Source: an uncultured Roseicyclus sp. (GTDB lineage Bacteria > Pseudomonadota > Alphaproteobacteria > Rhodobacterales > Rhodobacteraceae). Taken from it: 64,000 nucleotides of DNA. The notes under the pieces are model-generated. The model saw only the letters and a list, made by a program, of their open reading frames with translations, was not told the DNA's origin and did not search any database. The stretch's first letter is position 1, and each line of letters opens with the position of its first letter. The position numbers and the translations under genes were made by a program. The stretch spans positions 1 to 64,000 of the forward strand of contig CAKZPN010000042.1 in the NCBI GenBank assembly GCA_937139335.1, read 5' to 3'. Positions 15,537 to 23,817 of the stretch are shown one piece after another.

Positions 15537-17093
15537 TTACGCGCCGGGGCGCAATGGTCGCAGGTGTCGCCCCGCCAGTACGGCCGCGCCTGTTGCCAGA
15601 AGCACCAGCACAAGGACAGGCAGATCGCCGGTTCGCGCGTAGATCGTGGGCGGCAGGGCGGCGGGCAAGGCGGCGTCGAGGAACCCCGCCTCGTTCAGCG
15701 GCAGGGAGGCGCGCACATGGCCGCGCGCGTCGATCACCGCCGAGACGCCGGTGTTGGCGGCGCGCAGCACCGGCAGCCCCTGTTCGGCGGCGCGAAGCCG
15801 CGCGATGGCGAGATGCTGGTAGGGGCCGGAAAAGGCGCCGAACCACGCGTCGTTGGTCAGGTGCACCATCCAGTCAGGGCGCGGAACCTGCCGGATGTAG
15901 CCCGGAAAGATCGCCTCGTAGCAGATCATCGGAAAGGCGCGCCCAAGCGGGCCGCCGATGTCGATGACCTCCGGTCCGGGACCGGGCGAATAGCCGCCGC
16001 CCATGATCTCGGCAAGGCCGCGCAGATCCAGCGCCTCGGCAAGGACACCTCCGGGCATGTATTCGCCGAAGGGCACGAGGTGGTGCTTGTCATAGACCTG
16101 CCGGATCAGCCCCCTGGGCGTCAGCAGGGCGGCGGTGTTGCGGGCGCGGAACCCCTCGAACCGCTGGCCGCCTAGCAGGACCTGCGCCGCGCCACCGGCT
16201 TCGCTGATCCGGGCACGGGCGGCATCGGATCGTTCCAACAGCACCGGCAGCGCGGTCTCTGGCCAGACGATCAGGTCGGGTACCGGGCCGCCCTCGACCG
16301 GCGCCGCGGCGGTCAGGTCGAGGCCGCGCTCGAAGAACACCGGCACCATGTCCGAGCGCCATTTCAGGTGCTGCGGCGCGTTGGGCTGGATCAGGCGGAC
16401 AACGGGGGCATCGGGTGCCGGTGCCTCATCGGCCGGTGCCAGGGTCAGGACGATGACAGCGCCAAGAACCGGCGCGGCGGCCAGACCGATGGCCCACACC
16501 GGGCGGCTGAGGAGTGCTGCGGCGATGCCCGCTGCAATCCCCACCACGACCAGTGTCAGCCCGTGCGGCCCCGCCAGCGGCGCCAGCGCCAGCAGCGGCG
16601 AACCGATCAGGATGTGGCCCGGATGCGCCCAGGGAAAGCCGGTGAAGATGGTGGCCCGCGCCGCCTCCGCCAGCACCAGAAGGCCCGCCAGCGCGACAAT
16701 GCGCAGCACGGGCCGTGTCACCGGCACCAGCCGCGCGGCAAGCCACCCGGCCAGCAGCCAGAACAGCGCAAGGCCACCGGCCAGCAAGACCAGCGCGAAG
16801 GGCGCCATCCACCCGTGACGCGGCGCGTCGACGAAGAACGGCTCCACGATCCAGTGCAACGCCACGGCGAAATAGGCCGTCGCCCCCACCCAGGCCAGAA
16901 GCGCCGCGCGGGGCGGGGTGGCGGGCACCGCCACCAGCAGCACGAGGCCCGCAAGCCCCGCCCAGCCCAGCGGCCAGAGATCGAACGGCGCCAGCCCCAG
17001 CGCTGCCATACCGCCGCAGCCCGCAGCCACCCCCAGTCTCTGGCGCGGGGACAAGGCAGCGACCCGGCGCGCCGCCAGCGTGGGTTGTGTCAC
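15537..17093 (-). CDS. lnt: Apolipoprotein N-acyltransferase
   Basis: The protein has 518 residues and adds the third acyl chain to lipoproteins in the inner membrane. About eight hydrophobic segments cover 20-220. The C-terminal nitrilase domain carries the catalytic triad E279 (VWPETALP), K336 (YDKHHLVPFGEYMPGG) and C391 (MICYEAIFPGY). The start overlaps the corC stop (ATGA), so the two are coupled in a phoH-ybeY-corC-lnt operon, the same order as E. coli ybeZ-ybeY-ybeX-lnt. The stop is 21 bases before the metK riboswitch, so metK may also receive read-through transcripts. Confidence 0.96.
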   Translation of the reverse strand: MTQPTLAARRVAALSPRQRLGVAAGCGGMAALGLAPFDLWPLGWAGLAGLVLLVAVPATPPRAALLAWVGATAYFAVALHWIVEPFFVDAPRHGWMAPFALVLLAGGLALFWLLAGWLAARLVPVTRPVLRIVALAGLLVLAEAARATIFTGFPWAHPGHILIGSPLLALAPLAGPHGLTLVVVGIAAGIAAALLSRPVWAIGLAAAPVLGAVIVLTLAPADEAPAPDAPVVRLIQPNAPQHLKWRSDMVPVFFERGLDLTAAAPVEGGPVPDLIVWPETALPVLLERSDAARARISEAGGAAQVLLGGQRFEGFRARNTAALLTPRGLIRQVYDKHHLVPFGEYMPGGVLAEALDLRGLAEIMGGGYSPGPGPEVIDIGGPLGRAFPMICYEAIFPGYIRQVPRPDWMVHLTNDAWFGAFSGPYQHLAIARLRAAEQGLPVLRAANTGVSAVIDARGHVRASLPLNEAGFLDAALPAALPPTIYARTGDLPVLVLVLLATGAAVLAGRHLRPLRPGA

Positions 17094-17989
17094 CCGGCCA
17101 CCCCTTTCGGGATCCGGACCCGCAATCGCTTGATCCGCCGGGGGTCTGCCTCGATCACTTCGAATTCCACGCCCGAGGGGTGCGGCACGACCTCACCGCG
17201 CGCCGGCACCCGGCCGGACAGCAGGAAGACGAGACCGCCCAGCGTGTCGACCTCTTCCTCGTCATCGACCTCGGAAAGGGCGATGCCCAGTTCCGCCTCG
17301 AACTCGTCAAGCGGTGCACGCGCCAGCGCCAGCCACTGCCGTTCGCTTTCGCGGCTCCAGGGCTGCGCCTCCTCGATGTCGTGCTCGTCCTCGATCTCGC
17401 CGATGACCTGTTCGATCAGGTCCTCGATCGTCACCAGCCCGTCGACCCCGCCGTATTCGTCGATCACCAGCGCCATGTGCGTCCGCTCGGTCTGCATCTT
17501 GGTCAGCAAGACGCCGATCGGCATCGAGGGCGGAACGTAGAGAAGCGGGCGCAGCATGGTGCGCAGGGAAAACTCCTCGCCCACGCCGTTGAAGCCGAAG
17601 CGCAGCGCCACGTCCTTCAGGTGGACCAGCCCCAGCGGGCTGTCGAGCGTGCCCTCGTAGACCGGCAGACGGGTCATGCCGCTGTCGCGAAACACCTCGA
17701 CCAGCCCCGCAAGATCGACGTCGCAGGAGACCGATTCGATCTCGGCCCGTGGGATCGACACGTCCTCGACCCGCATGCGGCGCAGGTTCGACATGCCAAA
17801 GGCCGGCGGAGCGCTGCCATTGGCCCCGCCCGATGCCGGATGTTCGACAGCTTCGGAAACTTCGGCCTCGGCGTCGTCGCCCGTGCCGAACAATCGTGAG
17901 AAAAACCCCTGCCTGTTAGGCCCAGAGTCGTCATCCTCGTCCTGCGCGTCGAGCGACGCCGGAGACGAGGGATCAGGGTTCGAGCTCAT
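17090..17989 (-). CDS. corC: CorC/YbeX-type CBS-domain protein
   Basis: The protein has 299 residues. After an acidic, disordered N-terminus with a GFFSRLFG segment, it has a CBS pair (VEDVSIPRAEIESVSCDVDLAGLVEVFRDSGMTRLPVYEG ... MALVIDEYGGVDGLVTIEDLIEQVIGEI) and a C-terminal CorC_HlyC transporter-associated domain (GGLVFLLSGRVPARGEVVPHPSGVEFEVIEADPRRIKRLRV). It has no membrane domain. YbeX-type proteins are linked to ribosome metabolism and magnesium/cobalt handling. The ATG at 17989 has a strong GAAAGGAGCC ribosome site. It lies 44 bases after ybeY and overlaps lnt by four bases. Confidence 0.93.
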   Translation of the reverse strand: MSSNPDPSSPASLDAQDEDDDSGPNRQGFFSRLFGTGDDAEAEVSEAVEHPASGGANGSAPPAFGMSNLRRMRVEDVSIPRAEIESVSCDVDLAGLVEVFRDSGMTRLPVYEGTLDSPLGLVHLKDVALRFGFNGVGEEFSLRTMLRPLLYVPPSMPIGVLLTKMQTERTHMALVIDEYGGVDGLVTIEDLIEQVIGEIEDEHDIEEAQPWSRESERQWLALARAPLDEFEAELGIALSEVDDEEEVDTLGGLVFLLSGRVPARGEVVPHPSGVEFEVIEADPRRIKRLRVRIPKGVAG

Positions 17990-18033
17990 GGCTCCTTTCC
18001 AGAGATTACCGGGCCTCGGTCGGCCCCACGCCC

Positions 18034-18531
18034 TCAATATGGGTCAGGGATACCCAGACTTGCAAGGATGCGGCTCTCCAGACCTTCCATCAGGGCGGCG
18101 TCGGGGTCGGTTGTGTGATCGAAACCCAACAGGTGCAGCAGACCGTGCACGATCAGGTGCATCAGGTGGTGATCGAAGGGTTTGCCAGCCCCTGCGGCCT
18201 CGCGCGTCAGCACGCCCAGCGCCAGCGCGATGTCACCAAGCTCCTCCGGCGGTCCATCAGCGGCGGGTTCGGGCAGATGCGGCATATCGCCGGGCGCTTC
18301 CGCCGCGCGATCCTCGGACGGCCAGGAGAGCACGTTGGTAGGGGCAGGTTTGCCGCGAAACTCGGCGTTCAGCGTGGCGATGCGGGTATCGTCGCAGGCC
18401 AGGATCGAGACGGCGAAGCGATCCGGATCGAGGCCAAGCTCCGCCAGCGCCGCCGCGCAGGCCGTGGTGGCAACGGTCTCCAGCACATCGGCGTCCCAGC
18501 CGTCGTCCTCGATGAGAATGTCGATCTCCAT
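18034..18531 (-). CDS. ybeY: Endoribonuclease YbeY, 16S rRNA maturation factor
   Basis: The protein has 165 residues. The zinc motif HLIVHGLLHLLGFDH (H-G-x-x-H-L-x-G-x-D-H) near the C-terminus is diagnostic. The middle holds the usual RIATLNAEFRGKPAPTNVLSWP segment. YbeY processes the 3' end of 16S rRNA and takes part in ribosome quality control. The start at 18531 (MEIDILIEDDGW) fits the family start; upstream ATGs would add a short basic extension. It follows phoH by 51 bases and precedes corC. Confidence 0.95.
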   Translation of the reverse strand: MEIDILIEDDGWDADVLETVATTACAAALAELGLDPDRFAVSILACDDTRIATLNAEFRGKPAPTNVLSWPSEDRAAEAPGDMPHLPEPAADGPPEELGDIALALGVLTREAAGAGKPFDHHLMHLIVHGLLHLLGFDHTTDPDAALMEGLESRILASLGIPDPY

Positions 18532-18582
18532 GGCCCGCGCCATGCACCGGGGCGCGGGGCAGGTCAAGCGGCGGCCGGGGCC

Positions 18583-19587
18583 CTACCCGATCGGCTCGTC
18601 CGCGCCATAGGCCTCGATGATCTTGGCGACCATCGGGTGGCGCACGACGTCCTTGGAGGTGAAGTAGTTGAACGAGATGCCGGAGACATCCTTGAGGATC
18701 CGCTCCGCGTCCGACAGCCCGCTGGTCACGCCGCGCGGCAGGTCGACCTGGCTGCGGTCGCCGGTGATGACCATGCGCGAGCCGCGCCCGAGGCGGGTCA
18801 GGAACATCTTCATCTGCATCGAGGTGGCGTTCTGCGCCTCGTCCAGCACCACATAGGCGCTCGACAGCGTGCGGCCGCGCATGAACGCCAGCGGCGCGAT
18901 CTCGATGGTCTTTTCCTCCATCAGCTTCTGCAGCTGCTTGCCCGGCAGGAAATCGTTCAGCGCGTCGTAGAGCGGCTGCATGTAGGGGTCGACCTTGTCC
19001 TTCATGTCGCCGGGCAGGAAGCCCAGGCGCTCACCCGCCTCCACGGCGGGACGGCTGAGTATGATCTTGTCGACGCGGCCGTGAATCAGCTGGTTCACCG
19101 CGACCGCGACCGCGAGATAGGTCTTGCCGGTGCCCGCCGGACCGATGCCGAAGGCCAGTTCATTGGCGTAGAGCGCGCGGACATAGGCCTGCTGCGCCTC
19201 GGTCCGCGGCTCGACCGTCTTCTTCCGCGTGCCGATCTCCAGCGAGCCCGGCTTGAACATCTCGATCTGGTCGCCCGACCGCGTACCGGTGCCTTCGTTC
19301 GAGCCGCGCAGGCGCACGGCGGCGTCGATGTCGCCGGGTTCGATCCCCCGGCCGGCCTCGAGCCGCGCGTAGAGCTTCTTCAGAACCTCGGCCGCTTCGC
19401 TGCGCGCATCGCCGAGGACGACCAGCAGATTGCCGCGGCGCAAGACATGGACGGAGAGGAGATGTTCGATCTGGGCGAGGTTGCGGTCGAATTCGCCGCA
19501 CAGCTCGATCAGAAGCCGGTTGTCTGGAAATTCGAGCGCCAGCTCGACCGGGGTGCCTTCGATGGTGGCCAGTGGGGTGATTGCCAA
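18583..19587 (-). CDS. phoH: PhoH family ATPase (YbeZ)
   Basis: The protein has 334 residues. The N-terminal part has the KH-like region of YbeZ; then Walker A GPAGTGKTYLAVAVAV, SRPAVEAGERLGFLPGDMKDKVDPYMQPLYDAL, and Walker B VVLDEAQNATSMQMKMFLTRLG, with sensor ITGDRSQVDLPRG. PhoH/YbeZ proteins are nucleotide-dependent RNA helicase-like partners of YbeY, whose gene follows. In relatives miaB is directly upstream; here two envelope genes and a convergent small gene lie between them. A strong terminator of the upstream lipoprotein gene (19710-19731) separates phoH from them, so phoH should have its own promoter in 19588-19709. Confidence 0.96.
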   Translation of the reverse strand: MAITPLATIEGTPVELALEFPDNRLLIELCGEFDRNLAQIEHLLSVHVLRRGNLLVVLGDARSEAAEVLKKLYARLEAGRGIEPGDIDAAVRLRGSNEGTGTRSGDQIEMFKPGSLEIGTRKKTVEPRTEAQQAYVRALYANELAFGIGPAGTGKTYLAVAVAVNQLIHGRVDKIILSRPAVEAGERLGFLPGDMKDKVDPYMQPLYDALNDFLPGKQLQKLMEEKTIEIAPLAFMRGRTLSSAYVVLDEAQNATSMQMKMFLTRLGRGSRMVITGDRSQVDLPRGVTSGLSDAERILKDVSGISFNYFTSKDVVRHPMVAKIIEAYGADEPIG

Positions 19588-19709
19588 ATCACGCTCCGGT
19601 TTGGTGTTTCGACTGTGTCAAGTCTGGCGAGGCGCGGGGCGCAACGCAACAGGTTGTGTCACCTGTTACCAAAGTTTCTTCATACGGTGGTCGGCGGCCA
19701 GAATGAAAA

Positions 19710-19731
19710 CGGGCCGCAGTCCTGCGGCCCG
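19710..19731 (-). terminator. Intrinsic terminator of the small lipoprotein gene
   Basis: CGGGCCGCAG and CTGCGGCCCG form a perfect inverted repeat with a two-base spacer. On the minus strand it is followed by GTTTTCATT. It lies 30 bases after the lipoprotein stop codon and before phoH. Confidence 0.85.
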
Positions 19732-19761
19732 GTCTCCTCATTCTGCTGTCTTGTCCGGGGC

Positions 19762-20094
19762 CTAGCCGCGGGGGACGTAATCCGCAACGCCGGGATTCCG
19801 GTCGATCGTGCCGATGATCGAATTGGGCGGGGCGACGTTGGTACACACCGGCAGGCCCGACACCGGATCGCGGCGGCGCGACCAGTAGCCTTCGAGGCCG
19901 TCGTCGATCATCCAGATGTGGCATCCGTCGGGGTCGATGTAGATGCCCGCCTCAAGCTGCGACAGCGACCCGGCGTCAAATCCGGTGTCCCGGTCGATCG
20001 CGCGCACACCCGGCCCTGCACCCACGCCGACGCAGCCTGCCATCAGCAGGGCGGCACCGGTCAGCGCTGCGAGTTTTGTCAGTTTCAAGATCAT
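19762..20094 (-). CDS. Lipoprotein with an IDPDGC...GxPVC module
   Basis: The protein has 110 residues. The signal peptide ends in LLMAGC, a good lipobox, so Cys is lipidated. The start at 20094 gives this signal peptide; the ATG at 20121 would overlap the preceding stop. The mature part contains GIYIDPDGCHIWMIDDGLEG, then a short link and DPVSGLPVC, a module also present in the OmpA-family protein encoded just upstream (14 bases away, same strand). Both copies conserve two Cys that probably form a disulfide in the periplasm. The rest is Gly/Pro-rich without known motifs. Function unknown; co-transcription with an OmpA-like protein suggests envelope structure. Confidence 0.8.
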   Translation of the reverse strand: MILKLTKLAALTGAALLMAGCVGVGAGPGVRAIDRDTGFDAGSLSQLEAGIYIDPDGCHIWMIDDGLEGYWSRRRDPVSGLPVCTNVAPPNSIIGTIDRNPGVADYVPRG

Positions 20095-20108
20095 GATCTT
20101 TCCCTCGC

Positions 20109-20681
20109 TCAACGGTAGCACACGATTTCGACGCGGCGGTTCTGCTGCATGTTCGCGGCGCTGGTGTTCGGCGCCACCGGGCGGCGTTCGCCATAGCCGA
20201 TCTCGCGCGCGACCCGCGCGCCGACCGACCGGGCGACGCCTGCAACCGAGGCCGCGCGGCGCTGGCTGAGGCCCATGTTGTATTCGTCCGAGGCGCGGCT
20301 GTCGGTATGTCCGTAGATCGCGTAGGCAAAGGCGCCGGCCGAGCTGAAGAACTGCTCCAGCTGCGCCCGGCCCGAGGTGGTCAACCGCGAGCTGTCGGTA
20401 TGGAACAGAACGTCGGTGTTGGTGACGGCGCAGGTGTTCACGTCGAGACAGACGGGCATGCCGTTTTCGGGGTTGACGCGGCCCTCCATGTAGCCTTCGA
20501 CGCCGCCATCGGCGACCCAGTGCATGCAGCCATCCGGGTCGATCCAGATGCCCGGACGCACCGTTCCGGTGATCGTGACCGTCTCCTGGGCCATGGCAGC
20601 GACCGGCGCCAGCAGCACCGTCGCCGCGGCCATCGCCGCAGCGCCCAAAATGCGAACAAATATGCGTGACAGTCGGGTCAT
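20109..20681 (-). CDS. OmpA family peptidoglycan-associated protein with IDPDGC module
   Basis: The protein has 190 residues: a signal peptide (to about residue 33, APVAAMA), a module GIWIDPDGCMHWVADGGVEG ... PENGMPVC, then a C-terminal OmpA/MotB peptidoglycan-binding domain (DVLFHTDSSRLTTSGRAQLEQF, GHTDSRASDEYNMGLSQRRA, GYGERRPVAPNTS, QQNRRVEIVCYR). The Asp and Arg residues that hold diaminopimelate (the D of GHTD and the R of LSQRRA) are present. There is no lipobox, so it is soluble in the periplasm or bound by its module. The start at 20681 begins the signal peptide. The gene and the lipoprotein gene form a two-gene operon. Confidence 0.88.
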   Translation of the reverse strand: MTRLSRIFVRILGAAAMAAATVLLAPVAAMAQETVTITGTVRPGIWIDPDGCMHWVADGGVEGYMEGRVNPENGMPVCLDVNTCAVTNTDVLFHTDSSRLTTSGRAQLEQFFSSAGAFAYAIYGHTDSRASDEYNMGLSQRRAASVAGVARSVGARVAREIGYGERRPVAPNTSAANMQQNRRVEIVCYR

Positions 20682-21105
20682 CACATCAACATCCCCCAAA
20701 ATGTAACCGGTCCGTTCTCGCGCCCGATGTGGCCTGGCAGGAGCCGCACGAAAACATCTTTGATTTCGGCACGATAGCAGCATGCCCTGACAAGGAAAGA
20801 ACATTTTTGCCGAGAGTGTCGACGGATCGGAAACAACCTGAACGCGAATCGCTCTTTTGGCGTGGAATCGCATCGGATTGTTCCGACCCTGGGGCGGGGG
20901 GCGCGCCGCCTGCGTCCGCGTGTCTCGGCAAGGCCGGAGCCAATCCCTTGCCGAACGCTGCATTGTTCACCGACTGGCGACAAGCCGAGCGCATTTCTGT
21001 GGAAATGTGACCACATTGTGGCGACGGTCGTGCTAGACTTGTCCCGACGGTCCGGGCTGCCATCCGGTCCTCATTCCATCATTCCTTTGGGGGAAGGACA
21101 CCACC
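20682..21105. other. 424-base divergent intergenic region
   Basis: This lies between the OmpA-family gene (minus) and a small secreted-protein gene (plus). It is noticeably poorer in G+C at 20760-20860 than its surroundings. TAGACT at 21034-21039 is a possible -10 for the plus gene but no good -35 is at the right distance. Frames on either strand give only low-complexity Arg/Pro/Ala-rich peptides without ribosome sites, so I see no gene here. Confidence 0.5.
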
Positions 21106-21438
21106 ATGACAGCTTTGAAGGCTCTCTCTGCGGCTGCACTCGCCGGTGCGGCGTGGCTTGCGCCGGTCACATCGGCCAGCGCGGACAACTACGGCTACCG
21201 CCACGGCGGCGCCACCCACGTCATCACGGTCAGCTGCTACCGCGGCCCGTGGCAGGACGTGATCTGGGACCGGCCCAACCCGGAGTTCACCGACAGCCTG
21301 GTCAGCGCCGGCTACTCGTTCCCGGAGGCTCACGCGATCGGCGAACGTGTCTGTCGCGATCCGGGCGCTGTGGGTCAGCCCAACGTCCTGCTCGCGACGA
21401 TGACCTCAATCCTGCGCGAGTCGCCGCCCCGGCGCTGA
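21106..21438 (+). CDS. Small secreted protein of unknown function
   Basis: The protein has 110 residues with a signal peptide (to about residue 27, TSASA). The mature part begins DNYGYRHGGATHVITVSCYRGPWQDVIWDRPNPEF and has two Cys (SCYRG, RVCRDP) that could pair. A strong GGGGGAAGGA ribosome site lies 10 bases before the ATG. It is convergent with miaB (21-base gap) and divergent from the OmpA-family gene. I do not recognise the family; it appears to be an envelope protein in the insert that splits miaB from phoH. Confidence 0.7.
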   Translation: MTALKALSAAALAGAAWLAPVTSASADNYGYRHGGATHVITVSCYRGPWQDVIWDRPNPEFTDSLVSAGYSFPEAHAIGERVCRDPGAVGQPNVLLATMTSILRESPPRR

Positions 21439-21459
21439 ACCGTCGGCGCGATTGCTGGC

Positions 21460-22785
21460 CTAGGCCAGCAGCCGCCCGGCCAGTGAATTGGTGTTCGACC
21501 CGACGATCTCGACGGCCGCTATGTCGCCCAAAAGCGACTCGGGGCCGTCGACATGGACCGCGTGCAGGTAGTCGGATTTCCCGGTGATCTGCCCCGCCAT
21601 CCGCCCCGACTTTTCGAACAGGACCTGCAACCTGCGACCGACCATGCCCTGTTGCGTCGCGCGCTGCTGGTCCGTCACCAGCGCCTGCAACCGCTGCAAC
21701 CGCTCGTCTGCCTCGGCGGCGTCGACCTGTTCGCGCTCGGCGGCGGGCGTGCCGGGGCGCGGGGAATACTTGAACGAATAGGCGCTGCCGTAGCCGACGC
21801 TGCGCACCAGATCGAGGGTCGCCTCGAAATCCGCCGCGGTCTCGCCCGGAAAGCCCACGATGAAATCGCCGGACAGCACGAGATCGGGCCGCGCGGCGCG
21901 GATCCGCTCTATCAGGCGCAGGTAGCACTCCGCCGTGTGCTTCCGGTTCATCGCCTTCAGGATGCGGTCCGACCCCGACTGCACTGGCAGGTGCAGATAG
22001 GGCATCAGCTTGGCGCAGTCGCCATGGGCGGCGATCAGGTCGTCTTCCATGTCGTTGGGGTGCGAGGTGGTGTAGCGGATGCGGTCGAGCCCGTCGATCT
22101 CGGCCAGTTCGCGCACCAGCCGCGCCAGCCCCCATTCGCCCCCCTGCGGCCCCGGCCCGTGGTAGGCATTCACGTTCTGACCCAGAAGCGTGATCTCGCG
22201 CACGCCACGCTCCACCAGGTCACGCGCCTCGCGCAGCAGACGCTCCGCCGGGCGGCTGACCTCGGCGCCACGGGTGTAGGGCACGACGCAGAAGGAACAG
22301 AACTTGTCGCAGCCTTCCTGCACGGTCAGGAACGCCGCCGGCCCCCGGTTGGTGCCGCGCCCCTTGGGCAGATGGGCGAACTTGTCTTCCTCGGGAAACT
22401 CGGTGTCGAGCGCGGTTTCGCCCCGCTCCACCGCCTCCATCATCGCCGGCAGGCGGTGATAGGTCTGCGGCCCGACGACAAGATCGACGATCGGCATGCG
22501 GCGCATGATCTCGCCGCCCTCGGCCTGCGCGACGCAACCGGCCACCCCGATCTTCAGCTCGGGCTTGGCGTCGTGCAGCGGGCGCAGGCGGCCGAGATCG
22601 GAATAGAGCTTTTCCGCGGCCTTCTCGCGGATGTGGCAGGTGTTGAGCAGGATCATGTCCGCCGCTTCGGGCGTGTCGACCTGCACATAGCCCTGCGCGC
22701 CCAGCGTCTCGGCCATGCGTTCGCTGTCATAGACGTTCATCTGACAGCCATAGGTCTTGACGTAGAGCTTCTTTGCCTCGGTCAT
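21460..22785 (-). CDS. miaB: tRNA-2-methylthio-N6-dimethylallyladenosine synthase MiaB
   Basis: The protein has 441 residues. N-terminal UPF0004 domain: [20 protein letters not shown] with Cys ligands for the auxiliary cluster, and [21 protein letters not shown], then [11 protein letters not shown]. Radical SAM motif [15 protein letters not shown] gives CxxxCxxC. C-terminal TRAM domain ends [17 protein letters not shown]. It adds the methylthio group to i6A37 of tRNAs reading U-starting codons. The ATG at 22785 ([17 protein letters not shown]) is the family start; longer frames add an Arg-rich non-conserved leader. In relatives it heads the phoH-ybeY-corC-lnt cluster; here it is followed by convergent and unrelated genes. 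Confidence 0.97.
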   Translation of the reverse strand: MTEAKKLYVKTYGCQMNVYDSERMAETLGAQGYVQVDTPEAADMILLNTCHIREKAAEKLYSDLGRLRPLHDAKPELKIGVAGCVAQAEGGEIMRRMPIVDLVVGPQTYHRLPAMMEAVERGETALDTEFPEEDKFAHLPKGRGTNRGPAAFLTVQEGCDKFCSFCVVPYTRGAEVSRPAERLLREARDLVERGVREITLLGQNVNAYHGPGPQGGEWGLARLVRELAEIDGLDRIRYTTSHPNDMEDDLIAAHGDCAKLMPYLHLPVQSGSDRILKAMNRKHTAECYLRLIERIRAARPDLVLSGDFIVGFPGETAADFEATLDLVRSVGYGSAYSFKYSPRPGTPAAEREQVDAAEADERLQRLQALVTDQQRATQQGMVGRRLQVLFEKSGRMAGQITGKSDYLHAVHVDGPESLLGDIAAVEIVGSNTNSLAGRLLA

Positions 22786-22940
22786 CGCGCGCATCCGGCC
22801 TTCTGGGTCAGGAAATCCCGATCCGCCGCATGTACAGCGCCGCAGACGCCGCTTCAACCGATCGGCGCGATTGAATTCCCGCCGGCGCCGGGCCAGACTG
22901 CGCGCCGAGGCAGACACAACAGACCGGCAAGGCCGCCCCG

Positions 22941-23813
22941 ATGGATTTCGACAGTCTCGACCAGTTCGCCGCGGCGCGGCCCGGCTCCTTCGGCAAGGGA
23001 CCGGCGGCGATGGTCGTGGCCGAGGACCGGGTCGAGGTCGGCGCGACGCTCGACCATGTCCGCTCGCTGGGGTTCCGGCATGTCTTCGTGCTGGCCCCGC
23101 CGGACCTGCGCGTGCCTCCCGCGCCCGATGGGTCGAAGGTGGAACAGCACGTGATCCGCGCCCGCAGCCGTGCGCCCGGTGCCACCCAGCAGGCGGTGAA
23201 CACGCTGATCGACAAGATGCCGGGCGAATGGCTGCACTACTGCTACAACGGCGAGTTCCTGTTCTACCCGTTCTGCGAAGATCGCAGCGTGGGCGAGATG
23301 GTCACCTGGGTTATGGAGGAGCGGCGCAGCGCGGTCCTGACCTACGTGATCGACCTCTATGCCCCCGACCTGCGCGCCTACCCCGATGCCGTCGCGCTCG
23401 ATTCCGCGATGCTGGACAGCTCGGGCTACTACGCCGAGGGGCGGCCGGACGAGAATGGACACCCGCGCGAGCGGCAACTGGATTTCTACGGCGGGCTGCG
23501 CTGGCGGTTCGAGGAACATGTCGCCAAGCCCAAGCGCAAGATCGACCGCGTCGGCCTGTTCCAGGCCCGGCCGGGCCTGCGGCTGCGCGACGATCACACG
23601 CTGTCCGACGAGGAAATGAACACCTACACCTGCCCGTGGCACCATTCGCTGACGGCGGCGATCTGTTCGTTCCGGGTCGCCAAGGCGCTGCGCACCAACC
23701 CCGGCTCGCGCCATGACATCTCGGATTTCCGCTGGCACCGCTCGACCCCATTCCACTGGTCGTCGCTGCAACTGATGGAGCTGGGGCTGATGGAACCGGG
23801 GCAATGGTTCTGA
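22941..23813 (+). CDS. Conserved protein, possibly glycosyltransferase-like
   Basis: The protein has 290 residues, without signal peptide or membrane helix. Visible pieces: [23 protein letters not shown] near the N-terminus, [55 protein letters not shown], and a His/Trp-rich C-terminal segment ([23 protein letters not shown] ... [19 protein letters not shown]). The order (nucleotide-sugar-like beta-alpha start, a DLYAPD acidic motif and a late HH/W region) resembles GT-A type family 2 or DUF glycosyltransferases in Rhodobacterales, but I cannot be sure. An MFS gene follows 4 bases later, so they are probably co-transcribed. Divergent from miaB. Confidence 0.6.
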   Translation: MDFDSLDQFAAARPGSFGKGPAAMVVAEDRVEVGATLDHVRSLGFRHVFVLAPPDLRVPPAPDGSKVEQHVIRARSRAPGATQQAVNTLIDKMPGEWLHYCYNGEFLFYPFCEDRSVGEMVTWVMEERRSAVLTYVIDLYAPDLRAYPDAVALDSAMLDSSGYYAEGRPDENGHPRERQLDFYGGLRWRFEEHVAKPKRKIDRVGLFQARPGLRLRDDHTLSDEEMNTYTCPWHHSLTAAICSFRVAKALRTNPGSRHDISDFRWHRSTPFHWSSLQLMELGLMEPGQWF

Positions 23814-23817
23814 GGCG

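Noticed and set aside
18115..20118. A plus-strand frame of 667 codons
   Set aside because: It is antisense to ybeY, phoH and the lipoprotein gene, all clearly real, and crosses their boundaries and the terminator.
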